Positions 25,739-35,245 of a stretch of DNA of 64,000 nt are shown one piece after another (position 1 is the first letter of the stretch; each line of letters starts with the position of its first letter). A program made the position numbers and the translations under genes. The DNA lies in the NCBI GenBank assembly GCA_030603445.1, contig JAUVXU010000002.1:87019-151018 (forward strand), written 5' to 3'. The notes below the pieces were generated by a model, which ran no database searches, had not been told where the DNA came from, and saw only the letters and a program-made list of their open reading frames with translations. The DNA comes from Methanomicrobia archaeon. Its GTDB lineage: Archaea; Methanobacteriota_B; Thermococci; Methanofastidiosales; NM3.

Positions 25739-26998
25739 ATGCGAAAGCAATTCATCATCGTTGGCATAGACCCGGGGACAACAGTAGGCATCGCATGCCT
25801 AGATTTGTATGGGGCATTTATTGCAGCTTATTCCTCTAAAGAACTATCAATAAATGGAATAATTGAGAAGATCATGTCATATGGATATCCTGCAATTATT
25901 GCAACTGATGTAACATCGCTGCCGCAGGCTGTGGAAAAGATATCTGCATCTTTAGATGCCAAACTATACGTGCCTAGCAGCATCATAACTATTCGAGAGA
26001 AAAACGAAATAACTAAAATGTATCCTGTCAACAATGCTCATGAACGAGACGCTTTATCTGCTGCAATAAAAGCACATCAACACTACAGTAGCAAATTTGA
26101 AAATATAGATGCCCGTTTAAGGGAAATGGGAAAAGAAAAATTCTCAGAAAATGTAAAATCCCTTGTATTAAAAGAATATTCTGTTTCAAAAGCAATAGAA
26201 GTTTTATGCCAAGAAGAATTAAACGTAAATATATACGACACTAAAGAAAAGACGAGAGAAGTTTCTCGACCTCCGCCTAAAATAGAAGAAATTCTCTTAA
26301 AAACACGCATAAAAACACAGAAAGCGTATATAAACGAACTGGAATCTGACTTGAAACTCTCAAATGAAAGAATCAATAAACTAGAACAAAATATTAGGGA
26401 ATGGAATGAACATGCAATAATACAAGCGAAAAGATCCAAAGAAGTAAAAAATATAAGATCTCGCATTAAAAATCTTCAAGAAAATCTTTTAACTTTAAAA
26501 AACGAAAACGCATCATTGTGTATTGCAAATGAAGAGCTAAAGAACCTGCGAGTCATGCAACTCCGTGAAGAGGTGCTTGTTTGCAAAACACTTGGGCAAT
26601 TTTCAAAAAGTGCAATATCCGAGCTTGAATACAAATATAGCATTAAACCTGGCGATATTATCTACTTGAAGGATAGCTCAGGGGGCGGTGCATCAACCGC
26701 AAAGATACTCTGTGAACACAATATACTAGCAATTATAACAGAAACGGAGATGAGTCACACTTCTCTAGAAAAGATCTCAGCATGCGGGATAGCTATTTTT
26801 AATATTGATGAAATACCTGTAAAATTACAGGAAGATTATGTAATTGTTGAAAAAGATGCATTTGAAAATGCTTATAAGAACTGGATGGAAAAACAAAAAC
26901 ATCATCAAAAAAAGAAAAAAAGTGCATGGCTGGAGAAGCTTATAAAAGAATACCGCTACGAACGCAAAAAAAAGGAGGATATACATGATCTGCCTTAA
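25739..26998 (+). CDS. DUF460 family RNase H-fold protein with coiled coil
   Basis: 419 residues of the archaeal DUF460 (COG2433) family. The N-terminal domain is an RNase H/RuvC-like fold: VGIDPGTTVGIACLD near residue 8, ATDVTS near 56, and AHERDALSAAIKAH near 100 supply acidic residues. A coiled coil spans about 185-275, followed by a C-terminal domain with the GDIIYLKDSSGGGAST motif near 305. The role is unproven; a nuclease or RNA-linked activity is inferred from the fold. Overlaps ygiQ by 14 bases. Confidence 0.85.
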   Translation: MRKQFIIVGIDPGTTVGIACLDLYGAFIAAYSSKELSINGIIEKIMSYGYPAIIATDVTSLPQAVEKISASLDAKLYVPSSIITIREKNEITKMYPVNNAHERDALSAAIKAHQHYSSKFENIDARLREMGKEKFSENVKSLVLKEYSVSKAIEVLCQEELNVNIYDTKEKTREVSRPPPKIEEILLKTRIKTQKAYINELESDLKLSNERINKLEQNIREWNEHAIIQAKRSKEVKNIRSRIKNLQENLLTLKNENASLCIANEELKNLRVMQLREEVLVCKTLGQFSKSAISELEYKYSIKPGDIIYLKDSSGGGASTAKILCEHNILAIITETEMSHTSLEKISACGIAIFNIDEIPVKLQEDYVIVEKDAFENAYKNWMEKQKHHQKKKKSAWLEKLIKEYRYERKKKEDIHDLP

Positions 26999-28694
26999 TC
27001 CACAAGAAATGAATGATCAAAATATTTCTGAATTAGACATAATATTCGTCACTGGTGATGCATTCGCAGACCATCCTTCAAATGGTGTTGCTATCCTTAG
27101 CAGGCTTCTAGAAGATAAACAATATAATGTGGGGATATTAGACCAACCACAGTACAAAGAACTTGACTCATTTACAAAACTAGGGAAACCAAATCTATTT
27201 TTTGGTGTTACTGCTGGCCTATTAGATTCTATGGTTTCAAACTATACCCCTCTAAAAAAGGAGCGAAAAAATGACCGCCTCGGATATGACAAAAGCATAC
27301 GCCCAGATAGGGCAACAATCGTGTATGCACAGATGTTACGGCGAGCCTATAAGGACACGCCCATTATCATAGGAGGCATAGAAGCGTCAATGAGGCGCTT
27401 TTCCCATTATGATTACTGGCAAAACAAAGTGCGAAAATCTATTCTTATGGATAGCAAGGCAGATTTATTGGTATATGGGATGGGAGAAAGACAAACACTA
27501 GAAATTGCAACACGACTTAAAAAACATGAATCGCTTGATGGCATCAAAGGCACTGTCGTCAAGAAGAAAGAATGTCCTTCTAATTGTATAGAACTGCCAC
27601 CATACTCTGAAACAGAAAAATCGAAAAAAACATTTCTAAACTCATTTATGACACAATATAAAAATCAAGATCCGTTCCATTCCTTGCCACTAGCAGAATC
27701 GTATGGGGATTGGTATGTGGTACAGTATTCACCGGCACTTCCCCTTACAACTGATGAGATGGACTATGTATATGAGCTCCCATATAGCAGAGACCCTAGG
27801 CGCACAGCCAGGGGAAAAGTGAATTCAATAGATTCTGTGCTTTTTTCCATAATAAGCCACAGGGGGTGTTTTGGGGGATGCTCATTTTGTTCTCTTTCAA
27901 TGCATCAAGGAAAGATTATACAAAGCAGGAGCAAGGAAAGCATCGTGAATGAGGCAGTTGGATTTCTATCACACCCATTATTCAAAGGCATTATCGATGA
28001 TGTTGGAGGGCCTACGGCAAATATGTATGGTATGGGATGTAAAGACACAAAAGATGCCACCATAACAAATTCTATTCGCAACGGCAAGAAAGTCCATATA
28101 CGAGAATACAGCGAAAAATGCACCAACAAATGCCTTTGCCCCATTTGCCCACAATTGAAAACAAGCCACCTCCCCATAATAGAAGTATTACAGGAACTCA
28201 GGTCAATAAAAGGCATAAAAAAAGTGTTCATACGTTCAGGAATCCGATACGACCTTGCATTAAGTGACATGGAATTTATACGCGAACTATGCAAACACCA
28301 CGTATCCGGACAACTTAAAGTTGCTCCGGAACATGTTGATGACAACGTCCTATTACTGATGAACAAACCTTCAATAGAAGTATTTGAGCAATTCAAGAAA
28401 GTATATGGGGATATCAGCAAAGAAGTTGGAAAACGCCAATATCTTGTCCCTTATATTATGGTGGCACATCCTGGAACGACATCCAAAAGCGCACGCCTAT
28501 TGCAATCGTATCTATATATGCACAAGATACCTACTGAACAAGTTCAAGTGTTCACCCCAACTCCGATGACACTAAGTACTGCCATGTATTACACAGCGAT
28601 AAATCCTTTCACGAACGAAAAGGTATATGTCCCTTACTCTTATAAAGAGAAAAAAGAACAAAAAAGATGTGCAGTTACTTCCAGAAAAGCTTAA
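26985..28694 (+). CDS. ygiQ: YgiQ family radical SAM protein (UPF0313)
   Basis: 569 residues with the UPF0313 layout: an N-terminal B12-binding-like region (FVTGDAFADHPSNG near 24), then the radical SAM cluster loop CFGGCSFC near residue 293, whose three Cys ligate [4Fe-4S]. Strong SD (AAGGAGGATATAC) before ATG inside the DUF460 gene, so the two are coupled. Function of the family is unknown; it is widely conserved in bacteria and methanogens. Confidence 0.9.
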   Translation: MICLNPQEMNDQNISELDIIFVTGDAFADHPSNGVAILSRLLEDKQYNVGILDQPQYKELDSFTKLGKPNLFFGVTAGLLDSMVSNYTPLKKERKNDRLGYDKSIRPDRATIVYAQMLRRAYKDTPIIIGGIEASMRRFSHYDYWQNKVRKSILMDSKADLLVYGMGERQTLEIATRLKKHESLDGIKGTVVKKKECPSNCIELPPYSETEKSKKTFLNSFMTQYKNQDPFHSLPLAESYGDWYVVQYSPALPLTTDEMDYVYELPYSRDPRRTARGKVNSIDSVLFSIISHRGCFGGCSFCSLSMHQGKIIQSRSKESIVNEAVGFLSHPLFKGIIDDVGGPTANMYGMGCKDTKDATITNSIRNGKKVHIREYSEKCTNKCLCPICPQLKTSHLPIIEVLQELRSIKGIKKVFIRSGIRYDLALSDMEFIRELCKHHVSGQLKVAPEHVDDNVLLLMNKPSIEVFEQFKKVYGDISKEVGKRQYLVPYIMVAHPGTTSKSARLLQSYLYMHKIPTEQVQVFTPTPMTLSTAMYYTAINPFTNEKVYVPYSYKEKKEQKRCAVTSRKA

Positions 28695-28722
28695 ATAAAT
28701 TTAGGAAGAATAATAGCTACAT

Positions 28723-29079
28723 ATGAATGAAAAGAAAGAACCACGACATAGTGTTGTTGTGTTTGTTGGTATTATAGTATTATTGGCACTAGGCCTATAT
28801 AGTTATGGAACTCATCCCCAAGATATATTTATGTTGATATTCTTTTTTTACATCATTTTTTCCTCGATGTTTCTTAGACCAATGAAGCGTTCCCCTCCAC
28901 AGGAACATGGTAAATCCAAAAAAGACGATGGGTGGGGTTCTAACTTCGAGGATTCGTACGAAGAAGAATATAAAAAACCAGGTAAAGAAACGCAAGAACA
29001 TGAATTTGATGAAAGTGCATGGTCACTCTCTAAAGACAAATTGAAAAAAAATATCTGGGAAGAAGATGACGATTTCTAA
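28723..29079 (+). CDS. Small membrane protein with charged tail
   Basis: 118 residues, not recognised. Two transmembrane helices (about 10-27 and 33-50) are followed by a highly charged cytoplasmic-type tail rich in Glu, Lys and Asp. A BoxA-like CTTAAATAA near 28690 may give it its own, nearly leaderless transcript. It overlaps the end of the convergent dadD by four bases. Confidence 0.5.
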   Translation: MNEKKEPRHSVVVFVGIIVLLALGLYSYGTHPQDIFMLIFFFYIIFSSMFLRPMKRSPPQEHGKSKKDDGWGSNFEDSYEEEYKKPGKETQEHEFDESAWSLSKDKLKKNIWEEDDDF

Positions 29080-30404
29080 TCTTGAGTTTCCCTAACTTTC
29101 CCAAGTATGTCATCAAGGCAACGCGAGCTTTCCTCAATCACTTTAGAAACATCAGTGCTTTTAATGGCGCCGTCATATAACAGTTTTCCGTCAACAAACG
29201 TCATGACAACATCACTTGAATTAGCGGCATATACTAAAGACGACACTGGATTGGCAAATGGGGTCATGTGAGGCGAATTTGTATTAATAACTGTGATATC
29301 AGCTTTTGTTCCTGGAGATATTATTCCTACCTTCCCTTCCATCCCAATTGCTTTGGCACCATTTCTTGTTGCCATGTCAAGCACCATTTGAGCAGGCATT
29401 ATCGTAGGATCATGTGTTCGTACTTTATGTATAAGTGCAGCAAATCTCATCTCAAGGAACATATCTAAAGTGTTGTTGCAAGCCGCGCCATCACTTCCCA
29501 AAGATACATTTATGCCTTTTTCACACATTGCAGGAACGTTCGCTACCCCTGATGCTAGTTTCAAATTTGCAAGCGGGCAGTGTAATACTTTAATGTCATT
29601 CTTATATAACAAATTTAACTCATTATTATTTATCCATATGCAGTGTGCAAGTAGAAGTCTCGGCAATAGTAATCCCAACGAACCAAGATACTCTACATTA
29701 CATAGGCCTGTTTGAGTGCGCACCTGATGCACCTCATTCTTGTTCTCTGCTGCATGAGTGTGAATTAATGTATCATGCTTTATTGCCTCTGTGACAACTT
29801 CTGTAAGCAACTCGTCTGTACAAGAAAGTGCAAAGCGAGGAGCAAAGAGATATCTCAATCGATCGTTGCAACTTTTGTGCCACTCTTTTAGTAAAGAATA
29901 CGACTCCTTAATCACAGATTGAGTGTCACCAATGAGTTCTTCTGGTGCAGAATTGTGTTTATCCATCAAGAGCTTTCCGCTATAGCCACGCATTCCACTA
30001 TCCCTTAATGCCTCAAATGATGCATTTGTATGAAGAACGGTCCCCATGTCTACAACACAAGTAGTGCCTGCAGATAACATCTCAACACATGATAGCATTC
30101 CGGACCAATAGACAGACTTATGTGTATGCGCCATCTCAAGCAAATAAATACGTTTTGTAAGCCAATCTATAAGGCTCAAATCATCTGCTTGAGAACGAAA
30201 TAACGTCTGAATAAGGTGTACATGGGTTTGAATGAATCCTGGAACGATTATCTTTTTGCTGCAATCTATCACTATGTCAGCCAAACCACTAGTTTTTCCT
30301 ACTTCTTTGATGTAATCTCCTTCAATTAAAACATCGCCAACAATAATATCCCTATTCTCATTTTGTGTTAGGATAATACCATTTTTTAGAAGTATTGTTT
30401 CCAT
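29076..30404 (-). CDS. dadD: 5'-deoxyadenosine/adenosine-derivative deaminase (MtaD/DadD family)
   Basis: 442 residues of the amidohydrolase superfamily. Metal ligands seen: QTHVHL near 60, HTHAAE near 215, LLAHCIW near 242 and SLGSDGAACNN near 294. The family deaminates S-adenosylhomocysteine, 5'-methylthioadenosine or, in methanogens, 5'-deoxyadenosine as the first step of recycling. Three radical SAM genes within 6 kb would generate 5'-deoxyadenosine, which fits this role but does not prove specificity. Confidence 0.83.
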   Translation of the reverse strand: METILLKNGIILTQNENRDIIVGDVLIEGDYIKEVGKTSGLADIVIDCSKKIIVPGFIQTHVHLIQTLFRSQADDLSLIDWLTKRIYLLEMAHTHKSVYWSGMLSCVEMLSAGTTCVVDMGTVLHTNASFEALRDSGMRGYSGKLLMDKHNSAPEELIGDTQSVIKESYSLLKEWHKSCNDRLRYLFAPRFALSCTDELLTEVVTEAIKHDTLIHTHAAENKNEVHQVRTQTGLCNVEYLGSLGLLLPRLLLAHCIWINNNELNLLYKNDIKVLHCPLANLKLASGVANVPAMCEKGINVSLGSDGAACNNTLDMFLEMRFAALIHKVRTHDPTIMPAQMVLDMATRNGAKAIGMEGKVGIISPGTKADITVINTNSPHMTPFANPVSSLVYAANSSDVVMTFVDGKLLYDGAIKSTDVSKVIEESSRCLDDILGKVRETQD

Positions 30405-30527
30405 GATTTTCCATAAATATTTTAAAATAAGAATATTTAAAGGTATTGAATCATTATAAGGGTTGTTTAATAGCCAAACCTTTTTAATCTCGCCTGCTAA
30501 AAATTAACTTGTTGAGGTGTACATACT

Positions 30528-30974
30528 ATGGAAGCCATATTTAATAAAATAATAGTTCCTATCGATGGTTCTGATGCATCACTCCATGCGGCAAAAAAAG
30601 CAATTAAACTTGCCCAAAATATTGGAGCAAAAATTATAGTAATACATGTTATAAACAAATTCGAAGTAAAGAAATATATAGAAATAAGCCATGACAAAGA
30701 GGATATTGTAAAAAATGAGCTGCAAGAATATGGATTCAAATATTTAAGACATGTCAAAGACCTGGCCAAAAGCGCAGAAGTTCCAGTAGAAATAGTGCTT
30801 AGTGAAGGCATACCTGCCGAGGAAATCGTCAATACCGCTAAAAAGGAAAACGTAGACCTTATTATTATTGGAAGTAGTGGTGGAACAGCGTTCAGAAAAA
30901 AGTTGTTAGGAAGCACCACTGATAGGGTTATCCGCTGGTCTAGTGGCATACCAGTACTAGTTATTACATACTAG
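30528..30974 (+). CDS. Universal stress protein (UspA family)
   Basis: 148 residues with IIVPIDGSDASLHAAKKA at the start and IIIGSSGGTAFRKKLLGSTTDRV at the end. The C-terminal GxxGxxxxxxxGS(T) ATP-binding pattern is present, so this is probably an ATP-binding Usp. GAGGTG ribosome site. It is the first gene of an apparent operon with archaemetzincin and the lipoate genes. Confidence 0.92.
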   Translation: MEAIFNKIIVPIDGSDASLHAAKKAIKLAQNIGAKIIVIHVINKFEVKKYIEISHDKEDIVKNELQEYGFKYLRHVKDLAKSAEVPVEIVLSEGIPAEEIVNTAKKENVDLIIIGSSGGTAFRKKLLGSTTDRVIRWSSGIPVLVITY

Positions 30975-30985
30975 GCAGGCTTACT

Positions 30986-31615
30986 ATGGGAGATAACACG
31001 ATAATCATTGGTGTTGTTCCAACAGGAAACACCGGCGGACTATTGCTTAAAGACACAATGCATGGCATTGGAGAAGTATTTAACAATGTGTTCAATGCAT
31101 ATAGGCCTGTATCGAAAGTTTCTTGCAGGATGATACCCCCTCGCCCCATAGCCATTCCAGGAATATCCTATGACGAAAAGATAGGCAAATACAGTGTTGA
31201 ACCATTCTTCACATTAGGGGGGGAGATGAAAACCAAAGCTGAAAAAAAACTCAGCGAACAAGGTAAGGAGATCTACAAAGTCATCGTAATTACGGATGTT
31301 CCATTGTTTAGTTATGTTCATAACAGCAGCGTTTTTGGTGAGGCCGATATTGGGGGAGATATAGCAGTTGTATCAATAGCTCCACTCGGTGTCAATACAA
31401 GGTTGCACAACTTCAAAGAGAGAGTAATAAAAGAATGCGTCCATGAACTTGGGCATACCATAGGACTTGGACATTGTATGGATAAGACTTGTGTTATGTG
31501 TCGCTCCGTAGACGTCTATGACGTCGATAATAAGTCTAAAAACTTTTGTGATGAATGTATGCAAAAACTAGAACAAGCCACCCTTAAAGTTTATAGAATG
31601 TGGGATGGAAGATAA
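30986..31615 (+). CDS. amzA: Archaemetzincin, zinc metalloprotease
   Basis: 209 residues with the zinc motif HELGHTIGLGH near residue 152 and the archaemetzincin-specific Cys set (CMDKTCVMC, then NFCDECMQKL) that forms a second zinc site. The methionine of the Met-turn is in VMCRS. No signal peptide, so it acts in the cytoplasm. Natural substrates are unknown. Twelve bases after usp and twelve before the next gene. Confidence 0.92.
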   Translation: MGDNTIIIGVVPTGNTGGLLLKDTMHGIGEVFNNVFNAYRPVSKVSCRMIPPRPIAIPGISYDEKIGKYSVEPFFTLGGEMKTKAEKKLSEQGKEIYKVIVITDVPLFSYVHNSSVFGEADIGGDIAVVSIAPLGVNTRLHNFKERVIKECVHELGHTIGLGHCMDKTCVMCRSVDVYDVDNKSKNFCDECMQKLEQATLKVYRMWDGR

Positions 31616-31626
31616 AGGAGAATATC

Positions 31627-32421
31627 ATGGAGATATACGTTCCTTCATCCACATCATTTCCATCCATATCCTCCTCAGGGACTTTTTGCCATTTAAATTG
31701 TGAATACTGCAAGAGACACTACCTTTCCAATATGATAGATGCAAGCCATGATGGAATATATTATGCTTGCCGTAAAGCTTACGAAAATGGGGCTATTGGT
31801 GCGCTTATTTCTGGAGGTAGTGATAGCAAAGGGCGTGTACTTATAGATTATGCAGATCTTAAGAAAGTCACACAAATCAAAAACTTTTCTGTAAATGTTC
31901 ATACAGGATTAACGCATGACATGCCAGATGTATTACATCATGTGAAGTGTGTTTCACTTGACATTCCCCCGTCAGATGCCGTCGTTAAAAATATATATCA
32001 TCTAGACAAGACGCAAGAAGACTACTTTGATATGGTAGAACTATACGAAATGTCTAGAATCCGTTATGTGCCCCATATATGTATTGGTATTGAAGGTGGA
32101 AAAATAAAAGGGGAGATAGATACGCTAGAACGACTTGCAGCAATAAATAACAATATGGTAGTGTTGCTTTCACTAAAAAGAACACCTGGGATACCATTCA
32201 CTTTTAACAAAATAATGACTAGATCGTATGAAAATGTTATAAAGGAGGCGCGTGAAATGTTTAAATGTCTCTGTCTTGGATGTATGCGAGATAAATCGAA
32301 AGATAAAGAGATGCTATGGCACTACTTTGATAGAATAGCATGGCCGTCCTCAATAATTAAAGCTGAATTAGCACGAAATGAAAGTACAATCACAACGTAC
32401 AAAACATGCTGTGCGGTGTAA
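31627..32421 (+). CDS. Radical SAM protein, LipS1/LipS2-type lipoyl synthase component
   Basis: 264 residues from ATG with AAAGGAGAA upstream; an earlier ATG at 31600 lies in amzA. The SAM cluster motif is FCHLNCEYCKRHY near residue 20. A Cys-containing segment FKCLCLGCMRD near 215 may hold an auxiliary cluster. Adjacent to a second radical SAM gene and a lipoate ligase homologue; this trio matches the archaeal two-protein lipoyl synthase LipS1/LipS2 described in Thermococcus. Which of the two this is cannot be fixed by eye. Confidence 0.65.
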   Translation: MEIYVPSSTSFPSISSSGTFCHLNCEYCKRHYLSNMIDASHDGIYYACRKAYENGAIGALISGGSDSKGRVLIDYADLKKVTQIKNFSVNVHTGLTHDMPDVLHHVKCVSLDIPPSDAVVKNIYHLDKTQEDYFDMVELYEMSRIRYVPHICIGIEGGKIKGEIDTLERLAAINNNMVVLLSLKRTPGIPFTFNKIMTRSYENVIKEAREMFKCLCLGCMRDKSKDKEMLWHYFDRIAWPSSIIKAELARNESTITTYKTCCAV

Positions 32422-32423
32422 AT

Positions 32424-33335
32424 ATGGATATACGACTGTCTTGTGGTAGCGAGGTTATGCTAGGTTTGCGCAAAATAAAAACATGTGCCTCAACAGAAAC
32501 AGCATATATTCTGACAAGGGGCGTATGCCAAGCTTCATGCTCATTTTGTTCACAGTCAAAAAACAAGGAATCTAATAAGCTCTCCCGTGTTACCTGGAAC
32601 ATATGGAAATTTGATGATATACTTCCCTTGCTTAACAATCAAAAAAGAGTATGCATACAATGCCTTAACTATCCCGAAGTTTTCGATGATCTAATTGAAA
32701 TGGTGAGAAAGATAAAGTGCCCAGTATCTGTTTCCGCACAGCCGTTCTCAATTGAGGAAATGAGACAACTCTCAGAACATGTTGATAGGATATGTATTAG
32801 TTTAGACTGTTTTACTCCAGAACTCTTTAGCAAATACAAGCCATTTTACAACTGGGACCTTCATTGGGCACGAATGAAAAAGGCAGTAGATATGTTTGGA
32901 AAAGGCAAAGTAATCTCCCACCTTATAGTTGGCCTAGGAGAAACAGAGCAGGAAGCCGTAAGGACCATGGAAGAATTAGTACATAATGGAATAATGCCAT
33001 CACTTTTCGCATTTACACCTATTAAAGGCACATATCTTGGAGAAAATCCGCCTCCAATAATTGGGTCATATAGGAGACTGCAGATTGCACGCCATCTACT
33101 TGTACATAAATTAGCCAAGGAAAAGGATATGATATTTAGTGATGGAGCTATAATATCATTTGGTGTTCCTATCTCAAAACTCATCTCTTCGGAAGTTTTC
33201 ATTACTCAAGGTTGTCCAAACTGTAACAGGCCATTTTTCAACGAAACTCCTGGAAAGACCATTTACAATTTTCCCTATACTCCCTCAGAGGACGAGTATA
33301 AATCAATAATAAAACAAAGTGGAGTGAAACAATAA
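32424..33335 (+). CDS. Radical SAM protein, second LipS1/LipS2-type component
   Basis: 303 residues. ATG two bases after the previous stop. SAM cluster motif GVCQASCSFCSQ near residue 38, then a BioB-like barrel, with LIVGLGETEQEA near 165. C-terminal FITQGCPNCNRPF may ligate an auxiliary [4Fe-4S] cluster, needed for sulfur insertion in lipoyl and biotin synthases. The context suggests that the two proteins insert sulfur at C6 and C8 of octanoyl groups. Its TAA stop is in frame with the following ligase. Confidence 0.68.
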   Translation: MDIRLSCGSEVMLGLRKIKTCASTETAYILTRGVCQASCSFCSQSKNKESNKLSRVTWNIWKFDDILPLLNNQKRVCIQCLNYPEVFDDLIEMVRKIKCPVSVSAQPFSIEEMRQLSEHVDRICISLDCFTPELFSKYKPFYNWDLHWARMKKAVDMFGKGKVISHLIVGLGETEQEAVRTMEELVHNGIMPSLFAFTPIKGTYLGENPPPIIGSYRRLQIARHLLVHKLAKEKDMIFSDGAIISFGVPISKLISSEVFITQGCPNCNRPFFNETPGKTIYNFPYTPSEDEYKSIIKQSGVKQ

Positions 33336-33377
33336 ATTAACATACTACCATTTAGACGAGACAAAGCAACAGTAGCC

Positions 33378-34082
33378 ATGTCAATTGATGAAGCACTATT
33401 AGAGGCACGTTTGGCAGGAGAAATAGAAGACACTATTAGATTTTACCAGTTTTCGCCTTCAGCAGTTTCAATTGGTTATTTTCAAAGTATACACTCACAA
33501 GTGCATAATAGCGCATGTATAAAAAACAGGATAAACATAGTACGCAGAATGACTGGTGGAGGGGCAGTATACCACGATAATCAAGGAGAAATAACCTACA
33601 GTATCGTAATGAAGATATCTCCTAAAATGCGCGAAATAGTGCATTCATACGAACAAATATGTAGTGGTATTGTTGAGGGATTAGGCATCATGGGGATTAG
33701 TGCACGATTTAATCCTATTAACGATGTATTAGTTGGAGACAGAAAAATATCTGGCTCAGCGCAGACGCGTCGAAACGGTATTTTGCTTCAACATGGAACC
33801 TTGATGTATGGGACGGATATAAAGATGCTTGCCAACGTGCTTAATGTATCAAAAGAAAAACTTTCTGATAAATACGTGCAATCGGTATCAAAACGAGTTA
33901 CTACAGTTAAAATTGAGAAAGGCCTCATCTCATTTGAAGAGCTATTAAGTGCACTTAAAGAAGGCTTTACAAAAATATTTGGGTCAATGCATAATATCCC
34001 TTTCCCACCAACTGTACTTGAACGTGCCCATGAGCTTGAACATTGTAAATATGATACAGAATCATTTCTTTTTTTACGATAA
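33378..34082 (+). CDS. Lipoate-protein ligase A family protein
   Basis: 234 residues from ATG. The BPL/LplA signature RRMTGGGAVYHD is near residue 55 and GDRKISGSAQTRR near 120, with the catalytic Lys. The first usual beta strand appears upstream of the ATG: codons from 33336 read INILPFRRDKATVA in frame, directly after the TAA of the previous gene, with GGAGTG ten bases before an ATT. The true start may be ATT (33336) or ATA. It attaches lipoate or octanoate to target proteins such as GcvH. Confidence 0.82.
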   Translation: MSIDEALLEARLAGEIEDTIRFYQFSPSAVSIGYFQSIHSQVHNSACIKNRINIVRRMTGGGAVYHDNQGEITYSIVMKISPKMREIVHSYEQICSGIVEGLGIMGISARFNPINDVLVGDRKISGSAQTRRNGILLQHGTLMYGTDIKMLANVLNVSKEKLSDKYVQSVSKRVTTVKIEKGLISFEELLSALKEGFTKIFGSMHNIPFPPTVLERAHELEHCKYDTESFLFLR

Positions 34083-34133
34083 AATGTGGAAATATTTTTA
34101 TAATTGTTAAATACTTTAAATATGGTGATTATT

Positions 34134-35237
34134 GTGGGAGATTTATATATTGAAAAACTAGCTAAAGTCATTACTAACTATTCATTAGACATAAAAGAAG
34201 GACATGAAGTACTTATTGTTGGGTCCACATCAGGTGAACCATTAATTAGCGAAGTGTATAAGGAAGTACTAAAACTTAGGGCTTACCCTACAGTAGTGCC
34301 TATTTTTAACAGCTTTCGTGAACTTTTTTTTAAGTATTCTTCTGATAAACAGATTAAACATCCAAGTTACTTAATAAAACATGCTTTTGAAAAAACTGAC
34401 TGCATCATAAACATATGGTCTGATGATAACACTAAGAATCTTTCAAACATAGACCCAGAAAAACTCGCCATGCAACAAGCTGCAAACAGTGAGATAGTAA
34501 ATATAATGTTTGATCGCGAGAAAAAAGGAGAGATCCAATGGACTCTTACGGTATTTCCTACTAACGCCATGGCACAGGAAGCCTCCATGTCCCTTACCGA
34601 CTACCGTGAGTTTGTCTTCAAAGCTGAACTCCTTGACAAAGATGATCCAATAAAAGAATGGAAAAGCATCTCAAAAAAACAAGATAAGATATGTAAATGG
34701 CTTGATACTAAATGCGAGTTTAGATTCGTAGGGCTTGACACAGACCTTACTATGTCGTGCAAAGGAAGAAAATGGATCAACTGTGATGGAGGAAAAAACT
34801 TTCCTGATGGGGAAGTATTCACAGGCCCAGTAGAAAATACTGTCAATGGATCAATCCGATTCACATATCCTTTGATATATCTTGGAAATGAGATTGAAGA
34901 TGTGCGCCTTACTTTTAAAGATGGTGTTGTTATCAGCGCCCAAGCCCTAAAAGGTGAAGCATTGCTAAAAAACATTCTAAAAATCGATGAAGGTGCACAG
35001 CGGGTTGGCGAGATAGCAATAGGAACTAATTATGGCATCACAAAATTCACCAAGAATATGCTCTTTGATGAGAAGATTGGTGGAACGATGCATCTTGCAC
35101 TTGGCCGTTCTATCCCGGAATCAGGGGGGAAAAATATTTCAGTAATACATCTTGATATATTAAAAGACATGAAAGATGGCGGCAAAATATATGCGGATGG
35201 TGAGCTATTCTATGAGAATGGCAAGTTCTTAATATAG
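34134..35237 (+). CDS. M29 family metallo-aminopeptidase, copy 1
   Basis: 367 residues from GTG with GGTGAT just upstream. An ATG 12 bases earlier lies about at the predicted transcription start (TATA TTTTTATAAT near 34100). M29 enzymes cleave N-terminal residues with two metal ions. Expected ligand blocks are visible: GEVFTGPVE, GEIAIGTN, GTMHLALG, and VIHLDILKD near the C-terminus. The conserved YADGELFYENGKF end is present. First of three tandem paralogues; the His-Leu-Asp here replaces His-Trp-Asp in the others. Confidence 0.88.
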   Translation: MGDLYIEKLAKVITNYSLDIKEGHEVLIVGSTSGEPLISEVYKEVLKLRAYPTVVPIFNSFRELFFKYSSDKQIKHPSYLIKHAFEKTDCIINIWSDDNTKNLSNIDPEKLAMQQAANSEIVNIMFDREKKGEIQWTLTVFPTNAMAQEASMSLTDYREFVFKAELLDKDDPIKEWKSISKKQDKICKWLDTKCEFRFVGLDTDLTMSCKGRKWINCDGGKNFPDGEVFTGPVENTVNGSIRFTYPLIYLGNEIEDVRLTFKDGVVISAQALKGEALLKNILKIDEGAQRVGEIAIGTNYGITKFTKNMLFDEKIGGTMHLALGRSIPESGGKNISVIHLDILKDMKDGGKIYADGELFYENGKFLI

Positions 35238-35245
35238 GGGATTTT

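Noticed and set aside
33333..33335. Stop between radical SAM and ligase as a recoded codon
   Set aside because: It is TAA, not the TAG or TGA used for pyrrolysine or selenocysteine; a non-ATG start is a simpler explanation.
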